From Fibrella aquatilis (GTDB lineage Bacteria; Bacteroidota; Bacteroidia; Cytophagales; Spirosomataceae): a stretch of DNA of 64,000 nt. Position numbers and translations under genes: made by a program. The DNA lies in the NCBI RefSeq assembly GCF_017353255.1, contig NZ_JAFMYU010000010.1, positions 124,001 through 188,000 on the forward strand. Direction: 5' to 3'. Shown piece by piece: positions 51,601-60,572 of this stretch (positions within the stretch are counted from its first letter, which is position 1; each line of letters starts with the position of its first letter). The notes beneath the pieces were generated by a model. It searched no databases, was not told the DNA's origin, and saw only the letters and a list, made by a program, of their open reading frames with translations.

Positions 51601-51837
51601 CACTAAAACGCTCTCTCTGCCAGGAACGCTAATGTTGTAGCCACCATCGGCATCGGTTGTCACACCTTTTGTGGTGCCCTTTAGGAGTACGTTTACACCC
51701 GGCAACCCGTTGTTTGACTCAGCGTCTAGTACTCGGCCAGAAATACGTATATCCTGCGCCATCGATGCCAGCGATAGCAAGAAGAATAGAAAAAGTGCTG
51801 GTGCTATCTTCCAGCGTGTTAAGTAGGTGTTCATCAT
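48631..51837 (-). CDS. SusC/RagA-type TonB-linked outer membrane protein
   Basis: About 1068 residues. Start taken at the ATG at 51837 (51834 is equally possible), which directly precedes the signal peptide (ALFLFFLLSLASMA); an in-frame start at 51870 only lengthens the leader. A carboxypeptidase-regulatory-like domain (ISGRVLDAESNNGLPGVNV, GTTKGVTTDADGGY), QEVVVTGYAAQQRKDITGAV, the plug (LQGRIAGVQV, LKDAASASIYGSRAANGVI) and the barrel ending GANIEF follow. Downstream copy of a tandem SusCD duplication; it shares motif order and CCGF-type SusD partner with the pair at 52104-57117. Confidence 0.95.
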   Translation of the reverse strand: MMNTYLTRWKIAPALFLFFLLSLASMAQDIRISGRVLDAESNNGLPGVNVLLKGTTKGVTTDADGGYNISVPGRESVLVFSFVGFVRQEVKVGNRNSVSVSLTADATSLQEVVVTGYAAQQRKDITGAVAVVDVKEMKKIPAGNIADQLQGRIAGVQVSSSGDPGSAAFIRVRGIGSFNQNEPLYVIDGVPVQNESNLNFLNPNDIESIQVLKDAASASIYGSRAANGVIVVTTKKGKAGVSKISLDIWSGVATPAKYPVLATPDELLKINQGLSAGAGIPFTSNFYINNGGTWTLPDFFTRTGGFKAGDPAVDPAKYYLNSDPTADAGQNYLIAKANKAGTDWFRELFKTAPSTNVQLSASGGSERGRFYTSFNYFDNNGILIQNFFKRYQARINSEYSVKKHVRVGENFSLAYQTSQGSVGNPSEGSVILNTYRMPGIVPVYDINGYYAGPAGLPSNAGNPIAQQDRSAANPGYSYRLTGNAYIEIDFLKHFTLKSSFGVDLNTGSGRSYGFRNFEATEINASNSLNRNTFTNRNWVFFNTLSYNQDFGLHHVSALLGTESKRNDYEGFNAAGNGLTFGDDPNYRILTNTNSKTWNLGDYRGQVTFYSPFFAQVNYNYNDKYLFSGTIRRDGVSRFINNPYGTFPSASVGWRVSKEDFFKDITMVNDLKLRASYGIVGNNEIGDDYPGFANFGQSIGGTGYSIQGSPSAITPGFAQNSVANKDLRWETTKMLNIGIDARLFNALDLTVEYYRRKTSDILYKVPLPSTAGNIGQVPLNIGDMENNGVDIQLGYRGKALANELNYGVTVSAGTYVNTVTKIDANSNSFITGAGSRIGDITRTLVGYPISQYWGYINDGVIKAEAQLPKTPGDAKVGRLLFRDLNGDGVIDDKDQTVIGSPIPKLNYGINLTANYKGFDFTLYMQGVYGNQLFNYTRYFTDFPAFQANYSKNMLYQAGITYPVLDRNDTYSSQRSSFYVEPGSYFRAKNLTIGYTLPAATTSRFGVDRLRLYVQTSNLFTITNYSGLDPDVTIQNIQEGYNSKRDLSMGVDFGRYPISRSVYFGANIEF

Positions 51838-52030
51838 GTGCAAAAAAGCTTTTATAGGTCTTATTACCACCTCTAAAGTAATTACTTACAGACCATTCTC
51901 TGTAAATACTGTTAAATTTTTTAGTGGAAATGTGCCAGTTTACCGCTTTATAGGCAGTAAAAGCACTTTTTATACTAGTATTAGTAACAGGTAATCCTAC
52001 TGTGTTATACATAAGTAATAATGCAAGAAA

Positions 52031-52106
52031 TAAACAGTCAGCGTAGTAACGTAAAAAGCCACGACATACATGCCGTGGCTTTTTACGTTACTACGCTGAC
52101 TGTTTA
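52031..52106 (-). terminator. 33-bp perfect inverted repeat ending SusCD operon
   Basis: 52031-52063 and 52074-52106 are exact reverse complements around a 10-nt loop. The right arm contains the SusD stop codon. Separates the two tandem SusCD units, so each has its own transcript. Confidence 0.92.
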
Positions 52107-53846
52107 ATAGCCAGGGTTCTGCGTCAGCACATCTTTACCCTGTAGGTCAATTTGTGCCTGCGGAATGGGTAGGTACTCATGCTTACCGGCAGTGAAACGG
52201 GCACCGCCCAGCGTAGTAGGCAGAATTTTGCCTTCGTACGTCAGGTAGGCATTAACAGTAGGCTCGGCAATGCCCCAGCGCACTAGGTCGAAGAAGCGGT
52301 GACCTTCGTCGCCCAGTTCCAGACGGCGCTCAAACCGAACGGCCGTGCGGGCGGTTGCTTTATCAGCAAACTGCGCGGCAGTATAGGGCTTAATCACATA
52401 GTTAGCCGCTGGCTTGCCATCAGCGCGCACCACAAAACCAGCTGGGTTGGCGGCCCGGTTGCGCACCAAGTTGGTGTATTCCAGTGCCTTTGTCAAGCTA
52501 CCTACTTCAATTTCGGCCTCAGCCGCCATCAGTAACAGATCAGCAAAACGGAGCAGGGGAACATTCAACGCTGTGTAGCCTGGGGTCCATGAGCTGTTAT
52601 CCTGCAATGAGCCTTTGTCAGCCTTATAGTATGTGAACTTCTTGGGCGAGTAAGGACCGCCGTTAGGCTGGTTCCGAATCCAGTCGGCACCAGGGTGGTC
52701 CTGCCAGTCGAGGTATGGAATGCCCCGGCGACCAATCGTGTGGTCAATACGCGGATCAAGCGTACCAGCATCGGGTGTGAAGGCCTCCTTCGACAGTACC
52801 CCCATATCGCTCTTCACCTGATTGGCACCTGTGTTGTAGCTACCATCTAGCAGTGGCAGGCCGTTGGCCGTAGTGCGGAACGAGTTGGCATACTCAGAGC
52901 TGGGCTGGTTAAATCCGCAGCAGTTACCAGGTCCGTTTGGTCCGGTGTTGTAAGGGTAGTTCAGGTCAAACTCAGGATTGGCATTGTTCACGCTACCGGT
53001 GTTGGCAGCAGCCTGAATCACGAAGATGGACTCTTCGTTGTTATCATTCGAGGCTTTGTAGAGGTCTGCGTACTTGGGTACGAGGCCATATTTCTTGCCA
53101 TTCGAGGTCTTGCCGCTGGCAATGATCAGGTCGAACAATGTTTTGGCTTCAGTATACTTCTTTTGGTACAAATACACCTTAGCAAGCATCGATGCCGCCG
53201 CCCACTTGTTCACCCGGCCAACTGCCGCCTGTGTTTCCGGCAGGTTATCATAGGCTGCTTTCAGGTCTGCCTCAATCTTGGGATAAATATCTGCGTTATT
53301 CGGCACCTTCTCAATCCCGGTCCCATAATCGACCGTCTCATCGATGTAAGGCACCATGTTGTAGATCTTTTTGAGTTCGAAGTAATAAAAGCCCCGCAGG
53401 AATTTAGCCTCGGCCGTAATGCGCGTCTTGTCGGCGGCAGTTATATCGGCAATAGGCGTGGCCAACAACCGAAGGGTGGCGTTTACGCGACTGATGCCTT
53501 CATACTTACGCTGCCAGGTACCACCCACGTCGCCAGTCGAAATTGTTTCAAAGCGCTGGAGCGGGTTGATGGTTGAAAAGTCGCCGGGGTCGGTGCCTTT
53601 GTTGGCATCACCACCACGAATACCGCCCCACACCCAGTTTGCGGCCGACGCCAGCCGGTCACCCCGGCCATTGAGCACAGAGTAGGCCGCAATGAGTGAT
53701 CCTTCCACGCCAGCTTTCGAGCTAAGCTGTGATCCGCTCAACTGGCCTGTTACGGGTACTTCCAGATAAGTGTCTTTACAGGCAACGGTCATTAGGGCAA
53801 AGGCCGCCGTTGCACCAAGAATGGTCAATTTTTTTGTAGGTCTCAT
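52104..53846 (-). CDS. RagB/SusD-type nutrient-binding lipoprotein
   Basis: A 580-residue lipoprotein; the ATG at 53846 gives a proper signal with lipobox TVAC (C23), while the in-frame ATG at 53876 adds ten residues in front. SusD features include AKFLRGFYYFELKKIYNMVP, MLAKVYLYQKKYTEAKTLFD, CCGFNQPSSEYANSF and RFERRLELGDEGHRFFDLVRW. Close paralogue of the SusD at 46868-48607. It begins 19 nt after the stop of its SusC partner. The very similar layout suggests recent duplication with ligand divergence. Confidence 0.93.
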   Translation of the reverse strand: MRPTKKLTILGATAAFALMTVACKDTYLEVPVTGQLSGSQLSSKAGVEGSLIAAYSVLNGRGDRLASAANWVWGGIRGGDANKGTDPGDFSTINPLQRFETISTGDVGGTWQRKYEGISRVNATLRLLATPIADITAADKTRITAEAKFLRGFYYFELKKIYNMVPYIDETVDYGTGIEKVPNNADIYPKIEADLKAAYDNLPETQAAVGRVNKWAAASMLAKVYLYQKKYTEAKTLFDLIIASGKTSNGKKYGLVPKYADLYKASNDNNEESIFVIQAAANTGSVNNANPEFDLNYPYNTGPNGPGNCCGFNQPSSEYANSFRTTANGLPLLDGSYNTGANQVKSDMGVLSKEAFTPDAGTLDPRIDHTIGRRGIPYLDWQDHPGADWIRNQPNGGPYSPKKFTYYKADKGSLQDNSSWTPGYTALNVPLLRFADLLLMAAEAEIEVGSLTKALEYTNLVRNRAANPAGFVVRADGKPAANYVIKPYTAAQFADKATARTAVRFERRLELGDEGHRFFDLVRWGIAEPTVNAYLTYEGKILPTTLGGARFTAGKHEYLPIPQAQIDLQGKDVLTQNPGY

Positions 53847-53865
53847 TATGATTGTCGTTTTCAGG

Positions 53866-56800
53866 TTAGAAGCCAATGCTTACGCCGCCCAGTACACTCC
53901 GGGTGATGGGGTAGTTGCCCACGTCGATGCCGAAGTTGGTATCGGCGTTGCCACCAACGCTGGGGTCGAGGCCCTGGTATTTGGTGATCGTAAACAGGTT
54001 GTTGGTCGAAGCAAACACCCGCACCCGCTGCAAGCCAATACGCTTGAGGGCGGTGGCTGGTACATTGTAGCCGATGTTCAGGTTCTGCAACCGGAAGTAC
54101 GAGCCGTCTTCTACGTAGTATGAGTTCGACTGGGTGTTGGTGCTGAAGTTAGACGCAGCCTCGAAAATGGGTACCGTGGCACCTGTGTTCTCCGGCGTCC
54201 ATGACTGCTTCACGCGTGCGCTGATGGCCGCCCCGGCAAATGAGGGGTAGAAATCGGTAAACCATTTCGACACGTTGAAGATTTTGCCACCCAGTGCAGT
54301 GTAGGCGTACGTCTCAATGTCGAAATTTTTGTAGGTAAAGCGCAGGTTCAAACCACCCGTAAATTTCGGCACGGGGCTACCCAGGTACGTCCGGTCAGCG
54401 GCGTCAATTTTACCATCGCCATTAATATCGGCAAAACGGAAACGACCAGGGGCGGCACCATCCTGTTTGGGCGCACCATCTACTTCAGCTTTGCTCTGGA
54501 ACAGGCCCAGGGTCTGGTAGCCATAGAACGCCGAGATCGAATAGCCCAGTTGGTTACGGATGGGGTTAATGCCCCGGAACCCTGGGTTTACCGTAGTCAG
54601 GTAGGTGAGGCCGGGGGCCAGGTAGGTGATCTCATTTTTCAGGATACTACCCGTAATGTTGGCTTCATAACCCACCTCCGAGCCGATTTTGCCACGGGTA
54701 ATGATTTGCAGGTCGATACCCTGGTTCAACATTTTACCGATGTTGACCGACGGGGCCGAGGCGTACGTACCGATTACGTCAGGAACGGGTACGGCAAAGA
54801 GCAGATCTTTGGTGTCTTTCTGCCAGATATCAAAGATCACATCCAACCGACCGCCGAAGAACGTACCATCGAAGCCAAGGTTTGAGGTAATACTAGTCTC
54901 CCACTTGGCATCGGGGTTACCAATACGTGAACGGTAGTAGCCAGACACCGTGCTCGAGTTCGACCCGTTGATGTCGTAAGCCGAGTTGCCCAGCGTAGAG
55001 GCGTAAAGGCTAAACTGGTTGTTGGGGTCTACGTTGTTCGAGTTACCCATGATGCCGTAGCCACCGCGAATTTTCAGGTCGGCGATCCAGGGAATCTCCT
55101 TCATGAACGGTTCTGCCGAAATGCGCCATGCTGCCGAACCGGCGGGAAATACACCATAGCGGTTGTTAGCACCAAACCGGCTCGACCCGTCGCGACGGAT
55201 AACGCCCGTAACGATGTATTTATCATTGTAGGAATAATTGACCCGGCTAAACAAGGAGTAAAAATTAACCCCAAGGCCCTGATCGCTACCTACCGTCTTA
55301 CCAGTGGCCGATACAGTGTTGAGCGTGATATAGTTCGGGTCGAACGAGAATGGGTTCTGACCACCACCGTTCATGTTCCGAAACACACCGGTGTTCAGGG
55401 CTTCCTGACCCACCAACGCATCGATATTATGTATACCAATATGCTTTTTGTAGCTGGCCGTATTGGTCAGCACATACGAGAAATTATAGCCGCTAAACTC
55501 GTTATAGCCCGTTGCCGAGTTATTCTCTGAGTTTTCGTACTGAATGCGGCTGTATCCCTGCCCATAGAACGTGTTATACTGACCACCAAGGCTGCTGCGG
55601 AGTGTCAGGCCTTCAATAGGCTCAACTTCCAAGTAGAGGTTACCAAAGCCGTTGGCGTTGAAACTGCGGTCGTTACCCTGCCCCTGACGGCTGGCCACCG
55701 GGTTACGTGGGTTGTTGAACCCTTTAGCTGCGGTACCGCCATAGCCACCAAACTCGTCATAGACGGGAATGATAGAGGGCATACGGAACGCCTGAAGGAT
55801 GTCGTTCTCATCGGCCGCTACACCCTGACCCCCGTTTTGACCACCCTGACCCAATACAGACCGGTATGTGAATTGCAGGTTTTCGCCAATCCGCACGTAT
55901 TTCGAGAGGTTGAACTCAGTGTTGGCCCGGAATGTATAACGCTTGAAATCATTGTTCAACAAAATACCTGCCTGATTTTGAGCACTCAGGCCGATGTAGA
56001 AACGGCTATTGTCGGTGCCGCCTGAGAAACCCAGCGAGTGGCGTTGTAGGGGGGCTACACGGGTAATGGCCTTGTACCAGTCGGTGCCTTCTTTGTTGGC
56101 ACGCACTACCTGATAAATTGAACCAGCCGTGGGGTCAACGTTGTACTTAAGCTTTTCTGCCGCTAGATCTACAGAACCCACCACACCGGCGTTACCGCCT
56201 ACATTAATAAAGTCGGGAATGACCGGCGTGGCACCCGTGCCAAACTGAGGGTGGCTGTACACCGGGGCGATACCGTTTTGGCTCGCCGTATTGCGGAACT
56301 GACGCCAGGTCCAGTCGGCAAACTCAGTTGGATTCAGCATTGCCTGCCCAGTGCCGGGGTCTGTTGTACCATACTGCCCATCATAGCTGATGTTCAGCCG
56401 CTTGGCGCTTTTAGACCCTTTTTTAGTCGTATAAACAATTACGCCGTTGGCCGCACGAGCACCATAAATAGAAGCCGAAGCGGCATCTTTCAGTACCGTA
56501 GTCGTTTCTATATCGTCGGGCGAAAGAAAGTCAGTTGAGCCAACCGGCACCCCATCGACTACATTGAGGGGAGCGTTGCCACCAAACGCCCCGAAGCCCC
56601 GTACCCGCACCTGGCTGCTAGTGCCAGGCTGCCCGTTCGAAATGACCGTCAGGCCAGACACCCGGCCCTGCAACTGCTGCTCGATGTTGCCCGAAGGCAC
56701 GGCTGTCAGTGCTTTTGCTTTCACCGTCGATACCGCTCCCGTAGTCATGCGGCGGTCATCGGTGGTATAACCCGTCACAACTACCTCTGTCAGCGTAGTG

Positions 56801-57117
56801 GCATCATCGGCCAGGCTGATGTTGATTGATGTCCGGTTGCCTACTACGGCTTCCTGCGCAGCGTAGCCAATAAATGAGTACACCAGCACTGTCTGCTGGT
56901 TAGGCACGTTGATAACGTAGTTACCGGACCCATCAGTTACTACACCTTTGGTAGTACCCTTGATCACCACGTTCACGCCCGGCAACCCACTATTACCGGC
57001 AGCATCGAGCACCTGGCCCGATACCCGTATGTCCTGAGCTATCGCCGAGAGTGATAAGAAGAAAAAGAGGAGAAAGACGGGGAACCTTCTCCAACAAGTT
57101 ACGTAAGGGTTTTTCAT
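53866..57117 (-). CDS. SusC/RagA-type TonB-linked outer membrane protein
   Basis: A 1083-residue outer-membrane importer starting at the ATG at 57117, with a signal peptide (FPVFLLFFFLSLSAIA), a carboxypeptidase-regulatory-like domain (VSGQVLDAAGNSGLPGVNV, GTTKGVVTDGSGNY), TEVVVTGYTTDDRRMTTGAV, the plug (LQGRVSGLTV, LKDAASASIYGARAANGVI) and a barrel ending GGVSIGF. Upstream copy of the tandem SusCD pair. The 220-base gap before it holds its promoter region, in which no exact TTTG/TAnnTTTG pair was seen. Confidence 0.95.
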   Translation of the reverse strand: MKNPYVTCWRRFPVFLLFFFLSLSAIAQDIRVSGQVLDAAGNSGLPGVNVVIKGTTKGVVTDGSGNYVINVPNQQTVLVYSFIGYAAQEAVVGNRTSINISLADDATTLTEVVVTGYTTDDRRMTTGAVSTVKAKALTAVPSGNIEQQLQGRVSGLTVISNGQPGTSSQVRVRGFGAFGGNAPLNVVDGVPVGSTDFLSPDDIETTTVLKDAASASIYGARAANGVIVYTTKKGSKSAKRLNISYDGQYGTTDPGTGQAMLNPTEFADWTWRQFRNTASQNGIAPVYSHPQFGTGATPVIPDFINVGGNAGVVGSVDLAAEKLKYNVDPTAGSIYQVVRANKEGTDWYKAITRVAPLQRHSLGFSGGTDNSRFYIGLSAQNQAGILLNNDFKRYTFRANTEFNLSKYVRIGENLQFTYRSVLGQGGQNGGQGVAADENDILQAFRMPSIIPVYDEFGGYGGTAAKGFNNPRNPVASRQGQGNDRSFNANGFGNLYLEVEPIEGLTLRSSLGGQYNTFYGQGYSRIQYENSENNSATGYNEFSGYNFSYVLTNTASYKKHIGIHNIDALVGQEALNTGVFRNMNGGGQNPFSFDPNYITLNTVSATGKTVGSDQGLGVNFYSLFSRVNYSYNDKYIVTGVIRRDGSSRFGANNRYGVFPAGSAAWRISAEPFMKEIPWIADLKIRGGYGIMGNSNNVDPNNQFSLYASTLGNSAYDINGSNSSTVSGYYRSRIGNPDAKWETSITSNLGFDGTFFGGRLDVIFDIWQKDTKDLLFAVPVPDVIGTYASAPSVNIGKMLNQGIDLQIITRGKIGSEVGYEANITGSILKNEITYLAPGLTYLTTVNPGFRGINPIRNQLGYSISAFYGYQTLGLFQSKAEVDGAPKQDGAAPGRFRFADINGDGKIDAADRTYLGSPVPKFTGGLNLRFTYKNFDIETYAYTALGGKIFNVSKWFTDFYPSFAGAAISARVKQSWTPENTGATVPIFEAASNFSTNTQSNSYYVEDGSYFRLQNLNIGYNVPATALKRIGLQRVRVFASTNNLFTITKYQGLDPSVGGNADTNFGIDVGNYPITRSVLGGVSIGF

Positions 57118-57337
57118 GATAAATTGGTTTTAACAAGGTTTTATTAGGCATTATTTGACAATTACTCAGCGACAAAGCCCGGGTACTCAGCATATATACT
57201 CGCTTGAAACCACTTATTTGCTGCTCACTAATAGGCCATTCAATACATGGTCACGATTTTTTCACAACAATTAGTCTACTTTGTCCGTCCTTTAGAAGGG
57301 TGGTATACAAGCCACACAAACTGCCCTTTCAGTAGCT

Positions 57338-58201
57338 ATGCATATCCCCTCTTTTGTTGCCTGTTCTATGTTGCTCATTGCCGCCTGCGACTCCCCTACC
57401 CCAACGGTTCAGTTTAGCACCGAGCCAACGATGACCAAGGTAGACCCAGGGCAGATCGACGAAGCGTCGGGTATTGCCGACAGCCGCACCATGGTGGGTG
57501 CTTTGTGGGTAGAGCAAGATGGTGGCAACCCGGCCGAACTGGCCCTGCTGGGCTATGATGGCAAACTGCGCGGCAAGCTGGCGATACCGAACACAACCAA
57601 CCGCGACTGGGAAGATCTGACCAGTGGGCCAGGCCCCCAGGCCAACGTCAACTACCTCTATATAGCCGAGATTGGCGACAACAATGCCCAGTATGGTCAG
57701 TATGCGGTTTACCGGTTGCCCGAACCCAAAAACATGACCGACGCGACCGGCCCCGTAGAGCGGATTCAGTATAAATACCCCGATGGTGCCCGCGATGCAG
57801 AGACCCTGATGCTTGACCCGCAGACGAAAGACCTCTACGTTGTCTCGAAGCGGGAGGCCAAAGTGCACCTTTACCGACTTCCCTATCCGCAAAGCACCAC
57901 CGAGGTAATGACCGCCGAAGCCTTGGGCGAATTACCCTACACGTATGTGACAGGTGGCGGTTTCTCATCCGACGGATCCGAGATTCTGCTACGTACCTAT
58001 GCCGGTGTATACTACTGGTCGCGTACAAAAGGGCAGTCGGTGGCCGACGCTATGCAGCGCACTGCCGCCCGTGACTTGCCCTATCGCATTGAACCACAGG
58101 GAGAAGCCATCTGTTTCGACCGCGATAACAAAGGCTACTTCACCCTCAGCGAAAAAGCCAGCGCCCCCAACGTTACCTTAAACTATTACGCGAAAAGATG
58201 A
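57338..58201 (+). CDS. Putative beta-propeller lipoprotein
   Basis: A 287-residue lipoprotein (lipobox IAAC, C17). After a short linker it shows repeated strand-rich segments: GQIDEASGIADSRTM with GALWVEQDGGNPAELALLG, NYLYIAEIGDNNAQYGQYAVY, PDGARDAETLMLDPQTKDLY, GGGFSSDGSEILLRTYAGVY and PQGEAICFDRDNKGYFTLSE. The spacing suggests a five- or six-bladed propeller with possible metal or substrate residues (DGGN, GDNN, DAETL, GEAI). I do not recognise a named enzyme family. Exported, perhaps a sugar-lactone or phosphoester binding protein, but that is a guess. Divergent from the SusC gene. Confidence 0.65.
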   Translation: MHIPSFVACSMLLIAACDSPTPTVQFSTEPTMTKVDPGQIDEASGIADSRTMVGALWVEQDGGNPAELALLGYDGKLRGKLAIPNTTNRDWEDLTSGPGPQANVNYLYIAEIGDNNAQYGQYAVYRLPEPKNMTDATGPVERIQYKYPDGARDAETLMLDPQTKDLYVVSKREAKVHLYRLPYPQSTTEVMTAEALGELPYTYVTGGGFSSDGSEILLRTYAGVYYWSRTKGQSVADAMQRTAARDLPYRIEPQGEAICFDRDNKGYFTLSEKASAPNVTLNYYAKR

Positions 58202-58205
58202 TATT

Positions 58206-58269
58206 GGATGTTAGACGCTGGATCAACCATAGCTCCTGTCTATAATCCATTATCCAACGTCCAACATCC
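58206..58269. repeat. 18-bp inverted repeat (GGATGTTAGACGCTGGAT words)
   Basis: 58206-58223 pairs with 58252-58269 (16 of 18 bases) around a 28-nt spacer. Same word family as 12891-12947. It fills the gap between the propeller lipoprotein and the desaturase and ends four bases before the latter's ATG. Confidence 0.85.
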
Positions 58270-58273
58270 TCCT

Positions 58274-59758
58274 ATGAAAGCTGCCATTATTGGCGCGGGT
58301 ATTGCGGGTATTGCCTCGGCCATTCGGCTGGCGGTGAAAGGGTATTCGGTCGACGTCTTCGAGGCCAATGACTACCCCGGCGGCAAACTCTCTACGTTTG
58401 AGCATACGGCTCCCGATGGCGGTGTGTATCGGTTCGACGCCGGGCCGTCGCTGTTTACCATGCCGCAACTGGTTGATGATTTGTTTCGACTGGCCGGGCG
58501 TAATCCTGCTGATTATTTTGAATACGTCCGCCTCGAGGAAACCTGCCGTTATTTCTGGGACGATGGCACCCGCCTTACCGCCTGGGCCGACCACAACCGG
58601 TTTGCCCGCGAGGTAGAAGCCATACTTGGCGAACCCGGTCAACACCTGCTCGACCACCTGGCCGACAGTGCCCTGAAATACGACGTAACGGAGAAACTGT
58701 TTCTGCAAAAATCACTGCATAAGCTGGGTACCTGGCTAGGTCGTGATGCGCTGCGTGGCTACCTGAACCTACCCAAACTAGGCGTTTTTGGCACCATGAA
58801 TGGGGCTAATGAGCGGCGGTTCCAACACCCCAAACTGGTGCAGCTGTTCAACCGCTACGCCACCTACAACGGCTCTGACCCCTACCAGACCCCTGCTACG
58901 CTCAATATTATTCCCCACCTGGAATACAACATCGGCGCATTTTTTCCGAAACAGGGCATGGTCAGCATCACCAGTAGCCTGGAAAAGTTGGCCACCGATT
59001 TGGGCATACAGTTTCACTACAAGGCACGGGTAGACGCTATCGAAACAACCGGAAAGCAGGTAACGGGCCTGCGGGTAGACAATCAGATTATTCCTTTTGA
59101 TCTGGTGGTGTCTAATATGGACGTGGTCAATACGTTCCGAAAGCTCCTACCCAATGCTCGTCAGCCAGAACGCATTCTACGCCAGCCTAAATCCAGTTCG
59201 GGCCTGATTTTCTATTGGGGCATCAACCGTGAATTTCCGGAACTAGACCTGCACAACATTTTTTTCAGCAACGACTACCAGGCTGAGTTCAACCAGCTTT
59301 TCGGCAAAAACGGCCCAGCCAGCCTCTCCAACGACCCTACGATTTACCTCAACATCACCTCGAAACACAAACCAGACGATGCCCCGCCGGGCCACGAAAA
59401 CTGGTTTATCCTCCTCAACGCCCCCAACAACACTGGTCAGGATTGGGACACTATCATTGCCCAGGCCCGGCAACACGTGATTCGCAAGCTGAGCCATGTG
59501 CTGGGTGTAGATGTGGCACCGCTCATTGAAACCGAGAGCATTTTAGACCCGCGCAGTATCGAGTCGCGCACATCGAGTTCGCAGGGGGCATTGTATGGCA
59601 ACAGCAGCAATAACCGCTTTGCTGCTTTTATGCGCCATGCCAACTTCTCGCACGAGTTTGGCAATCTCTACTTCGTGGGCGGCAGCGTTCATCCTGGTGG
59701 CGGCATCCCCCTCTGCCTGCTCTCGGCCAAAATAATGAGCGAACTGGTAGCTGATTAA
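58274..59758 (+). CDS. Carotenoid desaturase-like FAD oxidoreductase (CrtI/CrtD type)
   Basis: A 494-residue FAD enzyme. The ATG at 58274 is chosen because KAAIIGAGIAGIASAIRLA, the dinucleotide-binding motif, follows at once; the longer frame from 58208 reads through the repeat. VDVFEANDYPGGKLSTFEH, RFDAGPSLFTMP and the C-terminal block NLYFVGGSVHPGGGIPLCLL are hallmarks of phytoene-desaturase-type enzymes. SSSQGALYGNSSNNRFAAF resembles the hydroxycarotenoid 3,4-desaturase (CrtD) group of Bacteroidota, so it may act in monocyclic carotenoid synthesis. No other carotenoid gene is in the window. Its stop overlaps the convergent regulator gene by 4 nt. Confidence 0.82.
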   Translation: MKAAIIGAGIAGIASAIRLAVKGYSVDVFEANDYPGGKLSTFEHTAPDGGVYRFDAGPSLFTMPQLVDDLFRLAGRNPADYFEYVRLEETCRYFWDDGTRLTAWADHNRFAREVEAILGEPGQHLLDHLADSALKYDVTEKLFLQKSLHKLGTWLGRDALRGYLNLPKLGVFGTMNGANERRFQHPKLVQLFNRYATYNGSDPYQTPATLNIIPHLEYNIGAFFPKQGMVSITSSLEKLATDLGIQFHYKARVDAIETTGKQVTGLRVDNQIIPFDLVVSNMDVVNTFRKLLPNARQPERILRQPKSSSGLIFYWGINREFPELDLHNIFFSNDYQAEFNQLFGKNGPASLSNDPTIYLNITSKHKPDDAPPGHENWFILLNAPNNTGQDWDTIIAQARQHVIRKLSHVLGVDVAPLIETESILDPRSIESRTSSSQGALYGNSSNNRFAAFMRHANFSHEFGNLYFVGGSVHPGGGIPLCLLSAKIMSELVAD

Positions 59759-60390
59759 ATGAGTCCCCGCCGCATGGCTTCCATAACTAGCCCCTGACGG
59801 CTTTTTACACCGAGTTTTTCAAACACGGTTTCCCGGTAGCCATCCACAGTGCGCGGGCTGACGCACATCTTATCGGCAATCTCGACATAGATTAATTCAC
59901 TACAGGCCAGGCGAATGAAATCCCGCTCCCGCTGATTCAGCAGTGGCTTTGTCTCAGCCAGAGCGGGTTGATTGAGTTGGTTAATAAGGCTTTTTGTTAG
60001 AAAATCAGAGTAGTGGTATCCTTTCGTGCGAATGTCGTCCAGCGCCAGCCGGAGTTCAGAAGGGCGGCATCCCTTGAGCAAATAGCCCCGCGCACCCTGC
60101 TGAATCATCTGCGCAATAGTCTGCTCATCATCCATCATTGACAGGGCTAGCACCTTAATGTCAGGATAATTTTGACGCAGGTAGCCCGCTATATCCTGCC
60201 CGCTCATATCGGCCATGTGAACGTCAAGGATCACTATCTCAGGCTTAGCTTTCCCGTCTAATTGTAGTTGAAGTTCCCGCCCACTCTGAGCACAAAAGAT
60301 CACATCGTATTCGTTAAACCGCCTGATTAGTTCGGCCAGCGCCTGGGCCATCAGGTAGTGGTCATCTACAATAGCAACTGCCGTTTTCAT
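59755..60390 (-). CDS. NarL/FixJ-family response regulator
   Basis: A 211-residue regulator. The receiver domain has the acidic pair D9-D10, phospho-acceptor D56 in IVILDVHMADMSG, and the conserved Lys in GYLLKGCRPSELR. The LuxR-type helix-turn-helix lies at about 148-207 (LNQRERDFIRLACSELIYVE, CVSPRTVDGYRETVFEKLGV). Divergent from the lipoprotein-membrane protein-kinase operon at 60573-62627, whose HisKA_3 kinase is the natural partner. Ends in a 4-nt overlap with the convergent desaturase gene. Confidence 0.93.
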   Translation of the reverse strand: MKTAVAIVDDHYLMAQALAELIRRFNEYDVIFCAQSGRELQLQLDGKAKPEIVILDVHMADMSGQDIAGYLRQNYPDIKVLALSMMDDEQTIAQMIQQGARGYLLKGCRPSELRLALDDIRTKGYHYSDFLTKSLINQLNQPALAETKPLLNQRERDFIRLACSELIYVEIADKMCVSPRTVDGYRETVFEKLGVKSRQGLVMEAMRRGLI

Positions 60391-60572
60391 ATATGGTGCG
60401 AGATTTACGTGGATAAGCGAAAGGTAACTTGCCTCCCCTTGATTGTCAACACCTTACAAAATATTTACGAGATAGAAGCAGCGTGATATTTCCCCCTAAA
60501 TACGGGAAAATCCCCGTTGCGCACCTCTGTCAGCCAATGGTTCTTTGTAACCGTATCTAAAACTGCACAGCT

